A stretch of DNA of 64,000 nucleotides from Desulfonema magnum (GTDB taxonomy: Bacteria; Desulfobacterota; Desulfobacteria; Desulfobacterales; 4be13): contig NZ_CP061800.1 of assembly GCF_017377395.1 (NCBI RefSeq), positions 4,113,633 through 4,177,632 of the forward strand, in the 5' to 3' direction. The position numbers and the translations under genes are program-made. Below the pieces are notes generated by a model. The model searched no databases, was not told the DNA's origin, and saw only the letters and a list, made by a program, of their open reading frames with translations. This document shows, one piece after another, positions 7,897 to 18,767 of the stretch. Position 1 is the first letter of the stretch. Each line of letters begins with the position of its first letter.

Positions 7897-10484
7897 ACCA
7901 CGATATTGACCAGTTTTTTCTTAACAACGATTGTTTTTTTAATGGGTTTGCCGTTGATGAATTTTTGAACTTGTTCATTGGCAAGGGCTTTTTCTTTGAG
8001 CGCGTCGTCATCCGTGTCCGCGTTGGCAGTGAATCTGCCTCTGAGTTTGCCATTGACCTGAACCACGATTACAAGCTCATCTTTTACAAGGGCATCTTCC
8101 CTGTATGAGGGCCAAGATTCCAGGAGGACACTGCCGCTATGTCCCAGGATATTCCAGAGTTCATCAGCAAAATGAGGAACCATGGGGGATAAAAGCAGGG
8201 CAACAGATTCCATGGCAAATTTCATCACCCGGGGGGCGTGGGGTGTGTTTTTCTGCTGGTCAGCGTCATACATTGCGTTCACGAGTTCCATGACCGCGCT
8301 GATGGCTGTGTTAAAATGAAACCGGTCTTCAATGTCACTGGTCACTTTTTTGATGGTTTCATGAATTTTTTTGTACAAATCACGGATGTCACCTTCCAAT
8401 TCGTCAGGATTACCGTTAAAAAGTACAGCGTCTTTTGTCAGCTCCGTCCAATCTGAAACAAGCCGCCAGACACGGTTCAAAAAGCGATGCCCCCCTTCAA
8501 CCCCCTGCTCACTCCATTCCAGGTCTCTTTCCGGAGGTGCGGCAAACAGGCAAAAGAGTCTCGTGGTATCCGCGCCGTATTTTTCAAGCAGGGTCTTGGG
8601 GTCAATCACGTTGTTTTTGGATTTGGACATTTTTTCCACGCGTCCCACAACAACGGGTTTGCCGCATTTGGTGCATTGGCGGTTTTCACCGCTTCCTTTT
8701 GCTTCATAAGGATAAAGAAAACCGTGTTCAGGGCAGGAAAGGGTTTCTTTGCAGACCATCCCCTGGGTCAGCAGACGGGTAAACGGTTCTTTATATTTGA
8801 CGAGTCCCAGGTCATTTAACACGCGGGTGTAGTACCGGGAATACAAAAGATGTAAGATCGCGTGTTCCACTCCGCCGATATACTGATCCACAGGCATCCA
8901 GTAATCCACAGCCGCCTTGTCAAAAATCCCGTCATGGTAATGGGGGCTGCAATATCGCTCATAATACCAGGAAGACTCCACAAATGTGTCCATGGTATCG
9001 GTCTCTCTTCTGGCATCAGGACTGCCGCATTTGGGGCACGTTGTTTTTGTAAAATAATCCAGCGTGGGCAGGGGAGATTTCCCGCCTTCCAGGAGATTGG
9101 CATCTTCCGGCAGTACAATGGGAAGGTCTTCCTCGGGAACCGGAACGATCCCGCATTCTTTGCAATGAATCATGGGAATGGGCGCGCCCCAGTATCGCTG
9201 TCTGGAAATTCCCCAGTCCCTCAGACGGAAATTGACTGTTTTTTTTCCAAGATTATTTTCATCAAGATACGCTGCAATTTCATCAAGGGCCTTTTTGTTG
9301 TCCATGCCGTCAAACTGGCCGGAATTGACCATAACTCCCTGATCGGTATAGGCTTCGGTCATGGCCGCGGGATCAAGTTCCTTATCAGAGGGCTTTACAA
9401 CAATGATGATATCCAGTCCGTATTTCTTGGCAAAATCAAAATCACGCTGGTCATGGGCAGGCACGGACATGACCGCGCCGGTTCCGTATTCCATCAGCGC
9501 AAAATTGGCAGTGTAAATGGGCATCTTTCTGCGAGTCAGCGGATTGATGCAGTATGCGCCTGTGAAAACCCCTTCTTTTTCGTAGCTTTCCACGGCCCTG
9601 ACAGACCGGTCCTGCAATGCCATACGATCCACAAATGCTGAAACTTCTGCTTCCTGCTCTGTTCCTTTTGAAAGCGTCAGCACAAGCGGATGTTCCGGAG
9701 CAAGACACATGAAGGTCGCGCCGAAAACCGTATCTTGCCGGGTGGTAAACACGGTTATTTTTTCATCGGAATTTTCAATGGGAAAATGAATTTCCGCTCC
9801 GAAACTCTTTCCGATCCAGTGTTTCTGCATGGTGACGACTTTTTCCGGCCATCCCGGGAGCTTGTCGCAATGAATCAGCAGGTCTTCGGCATAGTCGCTG
9901 ATACGGAAAAACCACTGGGAAAGCTTTTTCTGACGCACCTGTTTCCCGCATCGCCAGCACATTCCCGCTTCCACCTGTTCGTTGGCAAGAACTGTCTGGC
10001 AGGTTTCGCACCAGTTTACAAAGGATTCTTTCCGGTATGTCATGCCTTTTTCGTACATTTTGAGAAAGAGCCACTGCTCCCATCTGTAATATTCGGGCGT
10101 GCAAGTGGCAAGTTCCCTGTCCCAGTCATAAGAAAACCCCATGCTTTTGAGCTGGGACCGCATGGTGTCAATATTTTCATAAGTCCATTTGGCCGGGTGG
10201 GAATTGTTGGCAATGGCCGCGTTTTCAGCCGGCATACCAAACGCGTCCCAGCCCATGGGATGGAGCACGTTGAATCCCCGCATTCTTTTATAGCGTGCCA
10301 CAACATCTCCGATGGTGTAGTTCCGCACATGCCCCATGTGAATTTTTCCGGAGGGATAGGGAAACATTTCCAGCAGATAATATTTTTCCTTGTCAGGGTC
10401 TTCTTTCACTTTAAACAGTTTTGTCGTTTCCCAAATCTTTTGCCATTTGGATTCAATGGCTTTTGGGCTGTATTTTTCATCCAT
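7893..10484 (-). CDS. leuS: Leucine-tRNA ligase
   Basis: 863 residues, full length. Class I synthetase signatures are intact: PYPSGKIHMGH (HMGH at 49-52) and KMSKS at 618-622. The CP1 editing domain is present (TTRQDTVFGATF and VPAHDQRDFDFA with the editing Asp). Zn-type cysteines occur in the CETC...CWRCG and CKEC/CPKCG segments. It charges tRNA-Leu in the cytoplasm. The start is the ATG at 10484 with AAGG upstream. lptE lies downstream on the same strand. Confidence 0.98.
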
Positions 10485-10538
10485 TATTGTTCAGTACCTT
10501 TTTTAAATTTTTTTGTATAGGAAATTATAAAATTTTGC

Positions 10539-10660
10539 TGTGTACAGGACAAAAAAAGATGAGTAGCAAAGAAACCCGGGTTTTTCCGACGGAGGAAGGT
10601 GTCTCGTCCTGGAAAAAAGCCGGGTTTCTTCCCGCACCGCGACTTTTTGTCCTGTACACA
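10539..10660. repeat. MITE-like element, TGTGTACAGGACAAAAA family, copy 1
   Basis: Perfect 17-bp terminal inverted repeats TGTGTACAGGACAAAAA bound a 122-bp element whose core is a pair of GAAACCCGGG/CCCGGGTTTC hairpin arms. Copies occur at 31618 and 31737-31862. No transposase is encoded. Confidence 0.85.
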
Positions 10661-10714
10661 GAAAATTCTGACATCTGCTACCTGACCGCAATGATTCTGA
10701 CGGGTCAGACTGCC

Positions 10715-10750
10715 GAAGCCCTCCGAGGTTTTAAAAACCTCGGAAGTCTG
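10715..10750. terminator. Hairpin CCGAGGTTTTAAAAACCTCGG
   Basis: A stem of CCGAGGTTTT and AAAACCTCGG lies between the chemoreceptor and leuS genes. It may be a terminator or a repeat; the rest of 10751-10925 shows nothing recognised. Confidence 0.4.
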
Positions 10751-10925
10751 CCACATGGCCTGAATGGCTATCCGGCTTGTGATGTTTAAATTCTCTGTCA
10801 GTCCATAGGAGCCTTATCATAAAATCTGAAAGCAATAAACAGCAGATAAAAAAAATTCGGCAGTGTTCCAAATTTGGACAGAACCCTGTATTTATAAAAC
10901 TGATTCAGTTGGTTATATATATTTC

Positions 10926-12719
10926 TTATCCGTTCCTGACAAGACTGTTTAATTTAAAAACAAAATCATTCAGTTGTCGGGCCTGAACATCCAACTTTGA
11001 AGCAGCCGAAATAAAGCTTTCAGCATCCGCATTATTTTTCTGTATTAATGTATTGATCTCCTCAGCTATGAAATGAATCTGTTCAATTTCCTGTACCTGC
11101 TCATCAGAAGACACACTTACTTTTTCTATAAGTTCGGCAAGTCTTGTATTACTTTCTATCACAATATTAAACGCTTCCGAAGTTTTTTTTATAAGTTCCG
11201 CTCCGTTGTCAATCTCAGTCACTGTGTCAACAATCAGATTTTGCGTATCTTTTGCTGCCTCGGTGGTACGCAATGCCAAATTTCTGACTTCTCCCGCGAC
11301 AACGGCAAAGCCCGCACCAAGTTCACCGGCACGGGCAGCTTTGACAGCAGCATTTAGTGCCAGCAGATTCGTCTGAAAAGCAATTTCATCAATGGTTTTA
11401 ATTATTTTGCCTGTATCTTCCCCTTTTGATTTGATCCGAGCCATTGCTCTGATGGCTTTTTTCATAGCTTTGTCAGCAGTCCTCAATGCATCTGAGGATT
11501 CATTTCTTGAAATTTTGGACAGCCTGGCACTTTCAGCATTCTCTTTTATTTTTGAGGACATTTCTTCCAACGAGCAAGATATTTTTCCAACAGACAAAGA
11601 CTGGTCCCCGGACCTTTGTTTCAACAATTTGGTCTGAACAGAAATCTGTTCGGAAATCGAATCTGTTTCAGTGATTTCCTGGTTCAGATGATCAGATACG
11701 TTGCTGATGGGCTGCACGACTATTATTTTTGATACAAAAAACATTACAACAAGATAAATAACAATCATCACCAGACCGGCTATTATTATGTTCAGCGAAA
11801 AAACTTTTGATGTGAAGATTTCCCTGTCAGACTGGGTAAAAACAATATACCAGTCATGCAATATATCCGCCCCCCTGATATTTACCTTACGGGCGATATA
11901 TGTTTTTTCAATCCCTTCAAATTGTGATTTAAATTCGGTTTTCCCTTTCAGGATATTTGAAAATACCAGGCTTTGCTTTTCCATTGTCTTATCATTTAAG
12001 ATCAGTGTGGTGTCCGGATGGGAAATGGATATACCCCGATCATCAATAAAAAACATGTAACCAGTTTCACCGACCTTTATTTTTTTTACAAAAAGATCTG
12101 TAAAATAGCTCATCTGCGGGGAAACAACTGCCACGCCCACGATATTTCCGTTTTCATCTTTTACAGGCGCGGAGATTACAAAAATAGGATTCCCCCGTAA
12201 TATGCTCGGATATACCTCACTTATAAAACAATCCTTATTTTCATAAATTTTTTTTATATAACTGCGCTGAGGACCGGCTTTGCCAACAGTTTTGCCTTTG
12301 ACGGTATCTGTAAAAAACTGTCCGTCTCCGACTTTTATGACTGATCCGTCAACAGATATTTCAACTGTCTTATCCGGAGACATTTTTGACGCAAGCGGCA
12401 GATTTTCATAATAATCAAACTGCTTATGAAAGGAAAGCAGAACCTCATGCGCTTCTCTGACTTTTTCAGCATCTTCCGGATCCTTACATGCTTCGATAAC
12501 ATGAGTGTCATTTGCAATAATCTTTACAATTCTTATCTGATCCGTAACCCAGTTTTCCAACGCCGACGCGGTCTGCTGAGTGATCTGATAGCCAAGTCTT
12601 TTCATCGTGGAAAGCTGATTTTTATTTTCTATTTTATAAAGAATTAGACAGACGATAATTATAAAACAAATAAAAACAGGAAAATTCCATTTTATAAATC
12701 TAAAAGAAATATCTTTCAT
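10926..12719 (-). CDS. Methyl-accepting chemotaxis protein with periplasmic Cache domain
   Basis: 597 residues. TM1 lies at about 13-29, a periplasmic sensing region at about 35-305 with dCache-like features (YFTDLFVKKIKVGETGYMFFIDDRG), TM2 at about 308-331, then a cytoplasmic signalling coil. The hairpin tip IDEIAFQTNLLALNAA...GFAVVAGEVRNLA contacts CheA/CheW. One canonical tip residue differs: NAAVK where most receptors have NAAVE. A HAMP domain is weak or absent after TM2. No che operon is adjacent, though two CheB-like genes lie at 56-59 kb. Ligand unknown. Confidence 0.93.
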   Translation of the reverse strand: MKDISFRFIKWNFPVFICFIIIVCLILYKIENKNQLSTMKRLGYQITQQTASALENWVTDQIRIVKIIANDTHVIEACKDPEDAEKVREAHEVLLSFHKQFDYYENLPLASKMSPDKTVEISVDGSVIKVGDGQFFTDTVKGKTVGKAGPQRSYIKKIYENKDCFISEVYPSILRGNPIFVISAPVKDENGNIVGVAVVSPQMSYFTDLFVKKIKVGETGYMFFIDDRGISISHPDTTLILNDKTMEKQSLVFSNILKGKTEFKSQFEGIEKTYIARKVNIRGADILHDWYIVFTQSDREIFTSKVFSLNIIIAGLVMIVIYLVVMFFVSKIIVVQPISNVSDHLNQEITETDSISEQISVQTKLLKQRSGDQSLSVGKISCSLEEMSSKIKENAESARLSKISRNESSDALRTADKAMKKAIRAMARIKSKGEDTGKIIKTIDEIAFQTNLLALNAAVKAARAGELGAGFAVVAGEVRNLALRTTEAAKDTQNLIVDTVTEIDNGAELIKKTSEAFNIVIESNTRLAELIEKVSVSSDEQVQEIEQIHFIAEEINTLIQKNNADAESFISAASKLDVQARQLNDFVFKLNSLVRNG

Positions 12720-12870
12720 TTTTAAATATGCTGAATGGGTTCAACTCGTTTTTTGATTTGCGGCACTGGTTCCGTTCAATGGGATTTTCTGGAATACATA
12801 CAGCCTTGGAGGGGCGCATTTTAACAAGCCCTTTCAAGGCTTTTACAAAATGTTTCCGAGGTGCTGATTG

Positions 12871-13623
12871 TCAGCTATTTATTGCCTCAAGGATCTCAGT
12901 GTTGAAGTGATACATAAGCCGGTCAAGCTCCCAGCCCTGAAGATTTGTCTTTCCTGCCAGTTCCAAATAAAACTTTTCGTGATCATCATATTTCGTAAAC
13001 GAGACATCCAAGGCTTTGGAAATTTTTTTTATTCTCTCATCAACAGCGACAGATTCATGAAAGTCTTTATCATATATGTCCATCCAGATATTTCTGCCAT
13101 ATTTGTCACCGATGCCGTCAAAAGACTTCATGAATCTGATTTTTTCAGTGCGCCCTTTCTTGGAAAATGCAATTTTGTTCGCTTCCGCCACTCCCCCCCA
13201 GCTTTCGATACGATTCAGATTTGAAAACAGCCATTCCGCTTTCTTGCCGGGCATTCTGACTTTCGCATCTCTCAGTACCCTGTCAAAATGCTCCGGCCTT
13301 TCTGATTCGTTTACCTCATTTTTCACATAATCGTATGTGACACGCCTGTAGTTGCTTTCTGTGCCGATCAGAGCGTCCCTGCCTCTGCTGTTCCCCATTG
13401 TTGAGAAACTCTGAAGTAAAATAAACCACAGAAAATCATCTTTGTCAGCCAATTCTCTCCCGTTTTTCTTCAACTCTTCCAACTGAGTTTTCATTTTGTT
13501 TGGCAGATTATTTAAAAATGTTGCCAACCGGTCATATTTGCTTTGATTCATAATGATTCCTTTTGATGGCTGATAACTTTTTCGATCTAATGTTGCCAAC
13601 CGGTCATATTTGCTTTGATTCAT
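12871..13623 (-). CDS. HhH-GPD (DNA glycosylase-like) protein with duplicated 5' end
   Basis: 250 residues as read from the first start, or 226 from the second Met at 13551. The first 11 codons plus the leader are tandemly duplicated (NQSKYDRLAT twice), each copy with the same AAAGGAATCATT ribosome site, so either start could work. The C-terminal half resembles the helix-hairpin-helix GPD fold: FDGIGDKYGRN carries Lys at the place of the EndoIII/OGG catalytic Lys, and AVDERIKKI carries an Asp where those enzymes have theirs. This suggests a base-excision glycosylase/lyase, but the FeS cluster Cys motif is absent and substrate is unknown. Confidence 0.6.
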   Translation of the reverse strand: MNQSKYDRLATLDRKSYQPSKGIIMNQSKYDRLATFLNNLPNKMKTQLEELKKNGRELADKDDFLWFILLQSFSTMGNSRGRDALIGTESNYRRVTYDYVKNEVNESERPEHFDRVLRDAKVRMPGKKAEWLFSNLNRIESWGGVAEANKIAFSKKGRTEKIRFMKSFDGIGDKYGRNIWMDIYDKDFHESVAVDERIKKISKALDVSFTKYDDHEKFYLELAGKTNLQGWELDRLMYHFNTEILEAINS

Positions 13624-13668
13624 AATGATTCCTTTTGATGGCTGATAACTTTTTCGATCTAATGAATA
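13526..13668. repeat. 72-bp tandem duplication at the start of the glycosylase-like gene
   Basis: Two consecutive near-identical 72-bp copies containing the leader, ribosome site and first codons (repeated block from GTTGCCAACCGGTCATATTT to TTTTTCGATCTAAT). Confidence 0.9.
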
Positions 13669-13770
13669 TATTTTTTTATAATTCGGTCAATGACGCCATC
13701 TTTTTTCAATTCTATGTCAAAAATCTGCGATCTGTGCAGTTAAATATAACGCTTTGAAATTTAAAAAAAC

Positions 13771-13848
13771 TGTAGGGTGGGTGGAGCGAAGCGGAACCCA
13801 CCGTTTACTGAATTTCGGTGGGTTCCGCTTCGCTCCATCCACCCTACA
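13771..13848. repeat. REP-like palindrome GTAGGGTGGGTGGAGCGAAG
   Basis: TGTAGGGTGGGTGGAGCGAA... is mirrored by its complement ending CCACCCTACA. Shorter relatives occur near 5622 and at 63961-64000. Confidence 0.85.
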
Positions 13849-14767
13849 AAAATTGTAACCGCACAGGTCGAAAATCTGCCAGAATACGCTGATAATCGAA
13901 TTCTGTTTTTTTATGGCATGGAATTTATGTGTCCGGTAAGTCAGCGGTTTTCTGATCTGCCGAAATTTCCAAGTCAGAATCGCTTAATTTCAGTCTCTGA
14001 ATTCTGTATGCAAAAATTCGTGCCGGAAAAAATGACATGACATATTTTTATAAGCTTTTTTTTCAGATATTTCAAGTGTTTTTTATGAAAAATTCAGGGA
14101 ATGATTACATGAAGAAAAACGAGGCGATGATCTTTGTTTCAGCTTTATGCTCTGAACCATGATTCATAAGATTAAACGATTAACAGGTTTAACATGCTGT
14201 AAATTAGGTTGATCCTTTCATTCTGAAAATCCGGGTTCGGCCAATAACCTGCTGAAATGGCCGAAACAAAAATTATGGTCAAAATAGCTGAACACTAAAA
14301 TTCAAGCTATTCGAACTTATATCTTAACTATCTGATTTTAAATTAACATATTTATTTCGGATCAAACATGCTTTTAGAAATCATTTGACTTGTCATTAAC
14401 AATTGCATATTCAGACAATAAGCTAATAAAATTGAATAATCATTTTTTGTAATGATTCAGATATTCAGGAGCTGAGAATCAGCAATCATGACCCGGAACG
14501 GCCTCGGATGACCACACAAATTTTCCGGCAACAGACTGATTTCATGCCGAATTTTTCTATGGAAGCATTTTCCGAAAAGTTCCCAAAGGATGATTAATTC
14601 TGATCCCTGACTCCTGAACAATCACCACTACCCGGCCACGATATTTTTGATGTGTCTCCCTGAATTCATGAGGTTTTGAAAACCTCCCGGGTTTTTAGAA
14701 AAGACGCATCAGAATCAGCGGGGTCAGGTACTATTTTTTTTACGAAGGGAAATAAAACAAGTATTTT
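13849..14767. other. Long intergenic region upstream of rng
   Basis: About 900 bp of AT-rich sequence with no convincing gene. A possible sigma-70 promoter lies at 14385-14413 (TTGACT, 17-nt spacer, TATTCA), about 350 bp before rng. A weak GAGGTTTT/AAAACCTC hairpin lies near 14668. Confidence 0.35.
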
Positions 14768-16231
14768 ATGACCAGCAAAATTCTTATCAATGCATTGGAC
14801 CCTGAAGAATGCAGAATTGCAAAGGTAAAAGATGGTCAGCTGGAGGAGTTCCATACCGAAAGCGCTGCAAGGGAAATTACCCATGGAAACATATACAAGG
14901 GAATTATTACCCGTGTGGAGCCAGGCCTTCAGTCCGTATTTGTGGATTATGGGGCGGAACGGCATGGTTTTTTGCAAAAAAACGAAATCCACAGCGACTA
15001 TTTCCAGGACAATGATTCTGGAGATCATTCCATCAACAACATTGTCAAGCGCGGACAGGAACTTATTGTTCAGGTCACAAAAGATCCCGTTATGAAAAAA
15101 GGCGCCGTGCTTACCACCTTTATATCTCTCCCCGGAAGATATATCGTCCTGATGCCCGGAAGCAAGAGCCGGGGCATTTCACGCAAAATAGAGGAGGAAT
15201 CGGAGCGAACCCGCCTGAAAGACATTATAAACAGTCTTAAATTGCCCGATGGATTCGGCATTATCGTGCGTACCGCGGGAGGAAGCTGCACCAAGGCCCG
15301 CATTTTAAGAGACCTGAAATATCTTTTACGGCTATGGAAAAACATCAATAAAAAAGGAATAGATGAAAGCCCTCCTGCTCTTCTTTACAAGGAGCGGACC
15401 CTTGTTCTAAGGTCCATACGGGATTATTTTACCTCCGACATAGATGAGGTTCTTATAGATGACGAGGTGGTATATCATGAAGTGAAAGACTTTATTCATA
15501 TCATATCCCCCAAGCACATGAGAATACTCAAATTTTACAAAGGGGAAAAGCCGATATTTACAAAATATCAGCTTGAAAATCAGATCGCGTCCATATTTGA
15601 AAATCGGGTGGCTTTGAAAACCGGCGGCTCTGTTGTCATCGAGCAGACCGAAGCCATGGTCACCATAGATGTCAACTCAGGTAAGGCCATCCATAAGAAA
15701 TCCATTGAACAGACAGCGTTTCGGGCCAATATTGAAGCGGCCGAAGAGATTGCCCGCCAGTTGCGATTACGGGACCTGGGAGGACTTATCGTTATTGATT
15801 TCATTGACATGAAGGATACCAAGCATAAACTGGAAGTTGAAAAAACCATCAAAAATTATCTGAAAACAGACAAAGCCCGGACAAAGGTGGGGAAAATTTC
15901 CAAATTCGGTCTTATGGAAATGTCAAGACAGCGAATCCGTCCTTCCATTGAATTCGGCAGTTATGTGCCTTGTAAGTATTGTAAGGGAAAAGGGCTGATC
16001 CCCTCCACGGAAACTCTGGGACTCGGGTTTCTCCGCAGACTCCATCTTGAAACCCTGAAAAACCAAGTGTCCGCCATAAGAGGAATTGTACCGGTCGAAG
16101 TGGCTGACTATCTTTTAAATAAAAAGCGAAAGGAAATTCTTGATCTGGAACTGAGGCACGAAATCAGTATCAGGATCGAAGGGGACGGAACAATGCGCCC
16201 TATGGAAAGCAATATTGTTTCTGAAAAATAA
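14768..16231 (+). CDS. rng: Ribonuclease E/G family endoribonuclease
   Basis: 487 residues, RNase G size, without the long RNase E scaffold tail. An S1 domain occupies residues ~38-120 (GNIYKGIITRVEPGLQSVFVDYG). The catalytic Mg ligands are in VTIDVNSGK (D301) and VIDFIDM (D344/D347), and the Zn-link is CKYCKGKG (C402, C405), matching E. coli RNase E D303, D346, C404 and C407. It makes single-strand cuts in rRNA precursors and mRNA. The start ATG has only a distant GAAGGG. The 1.1-kb upstream gap suggests its own promoter. Confidence 0.95.
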   Translation: MTSKILINALDPEECRIAKVKDGQLEEFHTESAAREITHGNIYKGIITRVEPGLQSVFVDYGAERHGFLQKNEIHSDYFQDNDSGDHSINNIVKRGQELIVQVTKDPVMKKGAVLTTFISLPGRYIVLMPGSKSRGISRKIEEESERTRLKDIINSLKLPDGFGIIVRTAGGSCTKARILRDLKYLLRLWKNINKKGIDESPPALLYKERTLVLRSIRDYFTSDIDEVLIDDEVVYHEVKDFIHIISPKHMRILKFYKGEKPIFTKYQLENQIASIFENRVALKTGGSVVIEQTEAMVTIDVNSGKAIHKKSIEQTAFRANIEAAEEIARQLRLRDLGGLIVIDFIDMKDTKHKLEVEKTIKNYLKTDKARTKVGKISKFGLMEMSRQRIRPSIEFGSYVPCKYCKGKGLIPSTETLGLGFLRRLHLETLKNQVSAIRGIVPVEVADYLLNKKRKEILDLELRHEISIRIEGDGTMRPMESNIVSEK

Positions 16232-16499
16232 AACATGCTGATATTCAGCATTTCTCTGTCAGGCAGGTATATTTTTAGCAGGACAAAACCTGTATGTGCT
16301 TTTTAACAACTTGTAAACACAAAAAAGTTACATTTGTCAGGCAAAAATATGCCAAACAGTATCCGAGGTTGACACCTTTTTAAGGTTGCTGTACCATTTA
16401 AAAAAAATTTTGGGGAGCAGGTCAGGGGCTTCAAAATCGTAACTCACAGCCTCCAACCTGTGACATTCAATAAAATGAACAGGAAGGAGGAAATTATTT

Positions 16500-17381
16500 A
16501 TGGCCGAAGAACGTAAAACTAAAGGAATTCTGTCAGATAACATCTTCAAAATTATTATTACCTCCGCCATAATTATTACAGCGATTGTTGCAGGTTTGTG
16601 GTTCTGGTGGAAGCAACGGCCGGAACCTGTTACAAAAGACATACCTGAAAAAAAAACAGGCACTGTTTCCCGAAAAGTGGCTGAGAAAGCCCCGGAACCT
16701 TCAGAATCCCAGCCTGTCATAGATTACGACAAACTGGAAAACGACTCGGAATTCAAGGATATGATGGCAGATCGCAAGGAAGAATACGGGGTTGACAAGG
16801 GAGTTGACATGATTGTCAAGTCTGACGAGTCTGTTAAAATCGCGGATACAACAATTCCCATGCGGGAAATTCTGGATAAGATACGTCTGAAAGAAGGCGG
16901 GCTTATCGAAGATGATCTCACAGGCAAACCCAAATCTGAAAATGACAAAGGGCAGGAAGCCACAGGTTTTAAAAAAGCCTCTGACGCGCCATTGAAAATG
17001 AGCATCACACCTGATCAGAATGTAAAAGTATATGGCATACACGTGGTTCGGCCGGGAGACAACATCTGGAATATACATTTCGAGTTTCTGAAACATTATT
17101 TTGAAAAACGGGGCGTAACGGTTTCACCCCGTGCTGACGAACCCACCCTCGGACGCAGTTCAGGAGTCGGGAAACTTCTGAAATTTTCCGAAAAAATGGT
17201 TTATATATACAATCTGAAGGAACGCAAACTGGATGTTGACCTTCATCTGATTCATCCGTTGAGCAAAATTGTTGTTTTTAATCTGGGACAGGCTTTTTCC
17301 CTGCTGAATCAGATTGATTACAAAAATGTCAGTCGCATCCAGTTTGACGGGGAAACCATCTGGATCCCGGCAGAGCAATAA
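16500..17381 (+). CDS. Membrane-anchored protein with C-terminal LysM-like domain
   Basis: 293 residues after an AGGAAGGAGG ribosome site. A single membrane segment at about 16-36 (IIITSAIIITAIVAGLWFWW) is followed by a Pro/Lys/Glu-rich linker. The C-terminal third contains YGIHVVRPGDNIWNIHFEFL and ends QFDGETIWIPAEQ, the outline of a LysM-type domain, which often binds peptidoglycan. It is therefore probably an inner-membrane-anchored protein reaching into the periplasm. The exact family was not recognised. It lies downstream of rng with a 268-bp gap. Confidence 0.55.
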   Translation: MAEERKTKGILSDNIFKIIITSAIIITAIVAGLWFWWKQRPEPVTKDIPEKKTGTVSRKVAEKAPEPSESQPVIDYDKLENDSEFKDMMADRKEEYGVDKGVDMIVKSDESVKIADTTIPMREILDKIRLKEGGLIEDDLTGKPKSENDKGQEATGFKKASDAPLKMSITPDQNVKVYGIHVVRPGDNIWNIHFEFLKHYFEKRGVTVSPRADEPTLGRSSGVGKLLKFSEKMVYIYNLKERKLDVDLHLIHPLSKIVVFNLGQAFSLLNQIDYKNVSRIQFDGETIWIPAEQ

Positions 17382-17773
17382 AAAAACAAAAGTGTCAGGT
17401 GTCAGGAAAAACGCTGAAATGCTGATGTTTCTTTGTATGCAGGCGATGCTGACTATTATAATAATCAGGCCGGTGCAGAGAACAATTCTTCTGGCAGAAA
17501 AAAGAAATAAGATGCTAACCAACTGATCAGAAATCATAAAATGATCTGCCAAATATCTTAATCCGGAAAAAATTCAAGAAATATTTGACGTGAGCTTTCA
17601 TTTAAAGTATATCAGCAGCGTTTTTAACAAAGGCTTTTAAATTAAAAAAAGAAACAGAAATTTTTATTTTAAGCTGATCAAATTGTTATAACTCATATAA
17701 GAAACCGGGTTTTTTCAAAAAACCCGGTTTCTGTATAAGCTGTTATAATAATAAATTTTAAGGAGGTTTTATC
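17382..17773. other. Spacer before yajC
   Basis: Holds a short GTGTCAG GTGTCAG heptad at about 17393-17408 and the hairpin at 17700-17732. No gene was recognised. Confidence 0.4.
17700..17732. terminator. GAAACCGGGTTTTTT hairpin before yajC
   Basis: Stem AGAAACCGGGTTTTTT / AAAAAACCCGGTTTCT, 40 nt upstream of the yajC start. It could end transcription from upstream or act as an RNA structure in the yajC leader. Confidence 0.55.
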
Positions 17774-18148
17774 TTGCTGAGTAGTATCGCATATGCAATG
17801 GGAGGACAGGGCGGGGCAGCCAGCGGAGCCCAGGGAGGATTCGGACCGTTTATTCCGCTGATCCTTATGTTCGTTATATTCTATTTTCTGCTTATCCGGC
17901 CCCAGCAGAAGAAACAGAAAGAACATCAGGAAATGCTCAGGAACCTTAAAAAAGGAGACCGAGTATTGACAAGCGGCGGTCTTTATGGCCGTATTACTTC
18001 CCTTGACGAATCTACGTTAACCGTGGAAATCGCAGACAAGGTCAAGGTCAAGGTCAGTCGCGGCTATGTTGCCGGCCTGGCTCAGGCCGCGCAGCCTCAG
18101 CCCGCAAAAAGTGGCAAAGCTGATTCGGAAGACTTACAGTCAAAATAA
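17774..18148 (+). CDS. yajC: Preprotein translocase subunit YajC
   Basis: 124 residues. A Gly-rich N-terminus precedes one membrane helix (PFIPLILMFVIFYFLLIRP) and the canonical RPQQKKQKEHQEML cytoplasmic segment; GDRVLTSGGLYGRI completes the family signature. The start is TTG with AAGGAGG upstream. YajC joins SecD and SecF in the holotranslocon. It heads the sec cluster here, but 619 bp separate it from secD, which is unusually long. Confidence 0.95.
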   Translation: MLSSIAYAMGGQGGAASGAQGGFGPFIPLILMFVIFYFLLIRPQQKKQKEHQEMLRNLKKGDRVLTSGGLYGRITSLDESTLTVEIADKVKVKVSRGYVAGLAQAAQPQPAKSGKADSEDLQSK

Positions 18149-18767
18149 TTTGTTATCTCCTAAATTGAGCGGTTTCTGATGGTAAAATCATATTATCTCT
18201 TTGAAATTATATCTGATTTATCAAGTTTGATCTTATCATTTGCTGAACAAAAAAAAAGCTTGTGAATTTTTTTGTAAAAAATCTCTCAATTCAGGTGTAT
18301 GTTATTTGTTATGTAACGATGAAAACCATGTCTGAGTCATATTTCCATTTTTGGTCGGACCGAATTTTTTGAAATTTACAACGCTTCGGAAATTTTAGGA
18401 ATCACTTATTCAGACATTCATTCTGTATGTTCTGATTCAGGTTTTTTTCTGGCATAAAATTTGTATTTCTGACACATGGCAGCTTTTTGGGTCTGATCTG
18501 ACCGCATTTTCACCAAAAGCAGCCAATTTTTTTGAACGGACTCTCTTTATCAGGTGTCAGGTTTAAGTGCCGTGAAAAACTGTGAAATTTTCATACCTTG
18601 TTGTGATCGGAACATTATAATAGCCAATAACGAATGATGAATATCATTTTATAGAAAATAACCTCCCATATAAAACTTGAAATCATGATGCTGTTGTCAG
18701 AATGAGAAACAGGTTTATATGGGAGTTTAAATTTTATAACTGGTATAATTATAAGAGGAACAGATCA
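18149..18767. other. Long spacer between yajC and secD
   Basis: About 620 bp of AT-rich sequence with no gene or clear palindrome seen; secD may have its own promoter here. Confidence 0.4.

Noticed and set aside
9690..10520. 276-codon plus-strand frame opposite leuS
   Set aside because: leuS on the minus strand is certain; this is its shadow.
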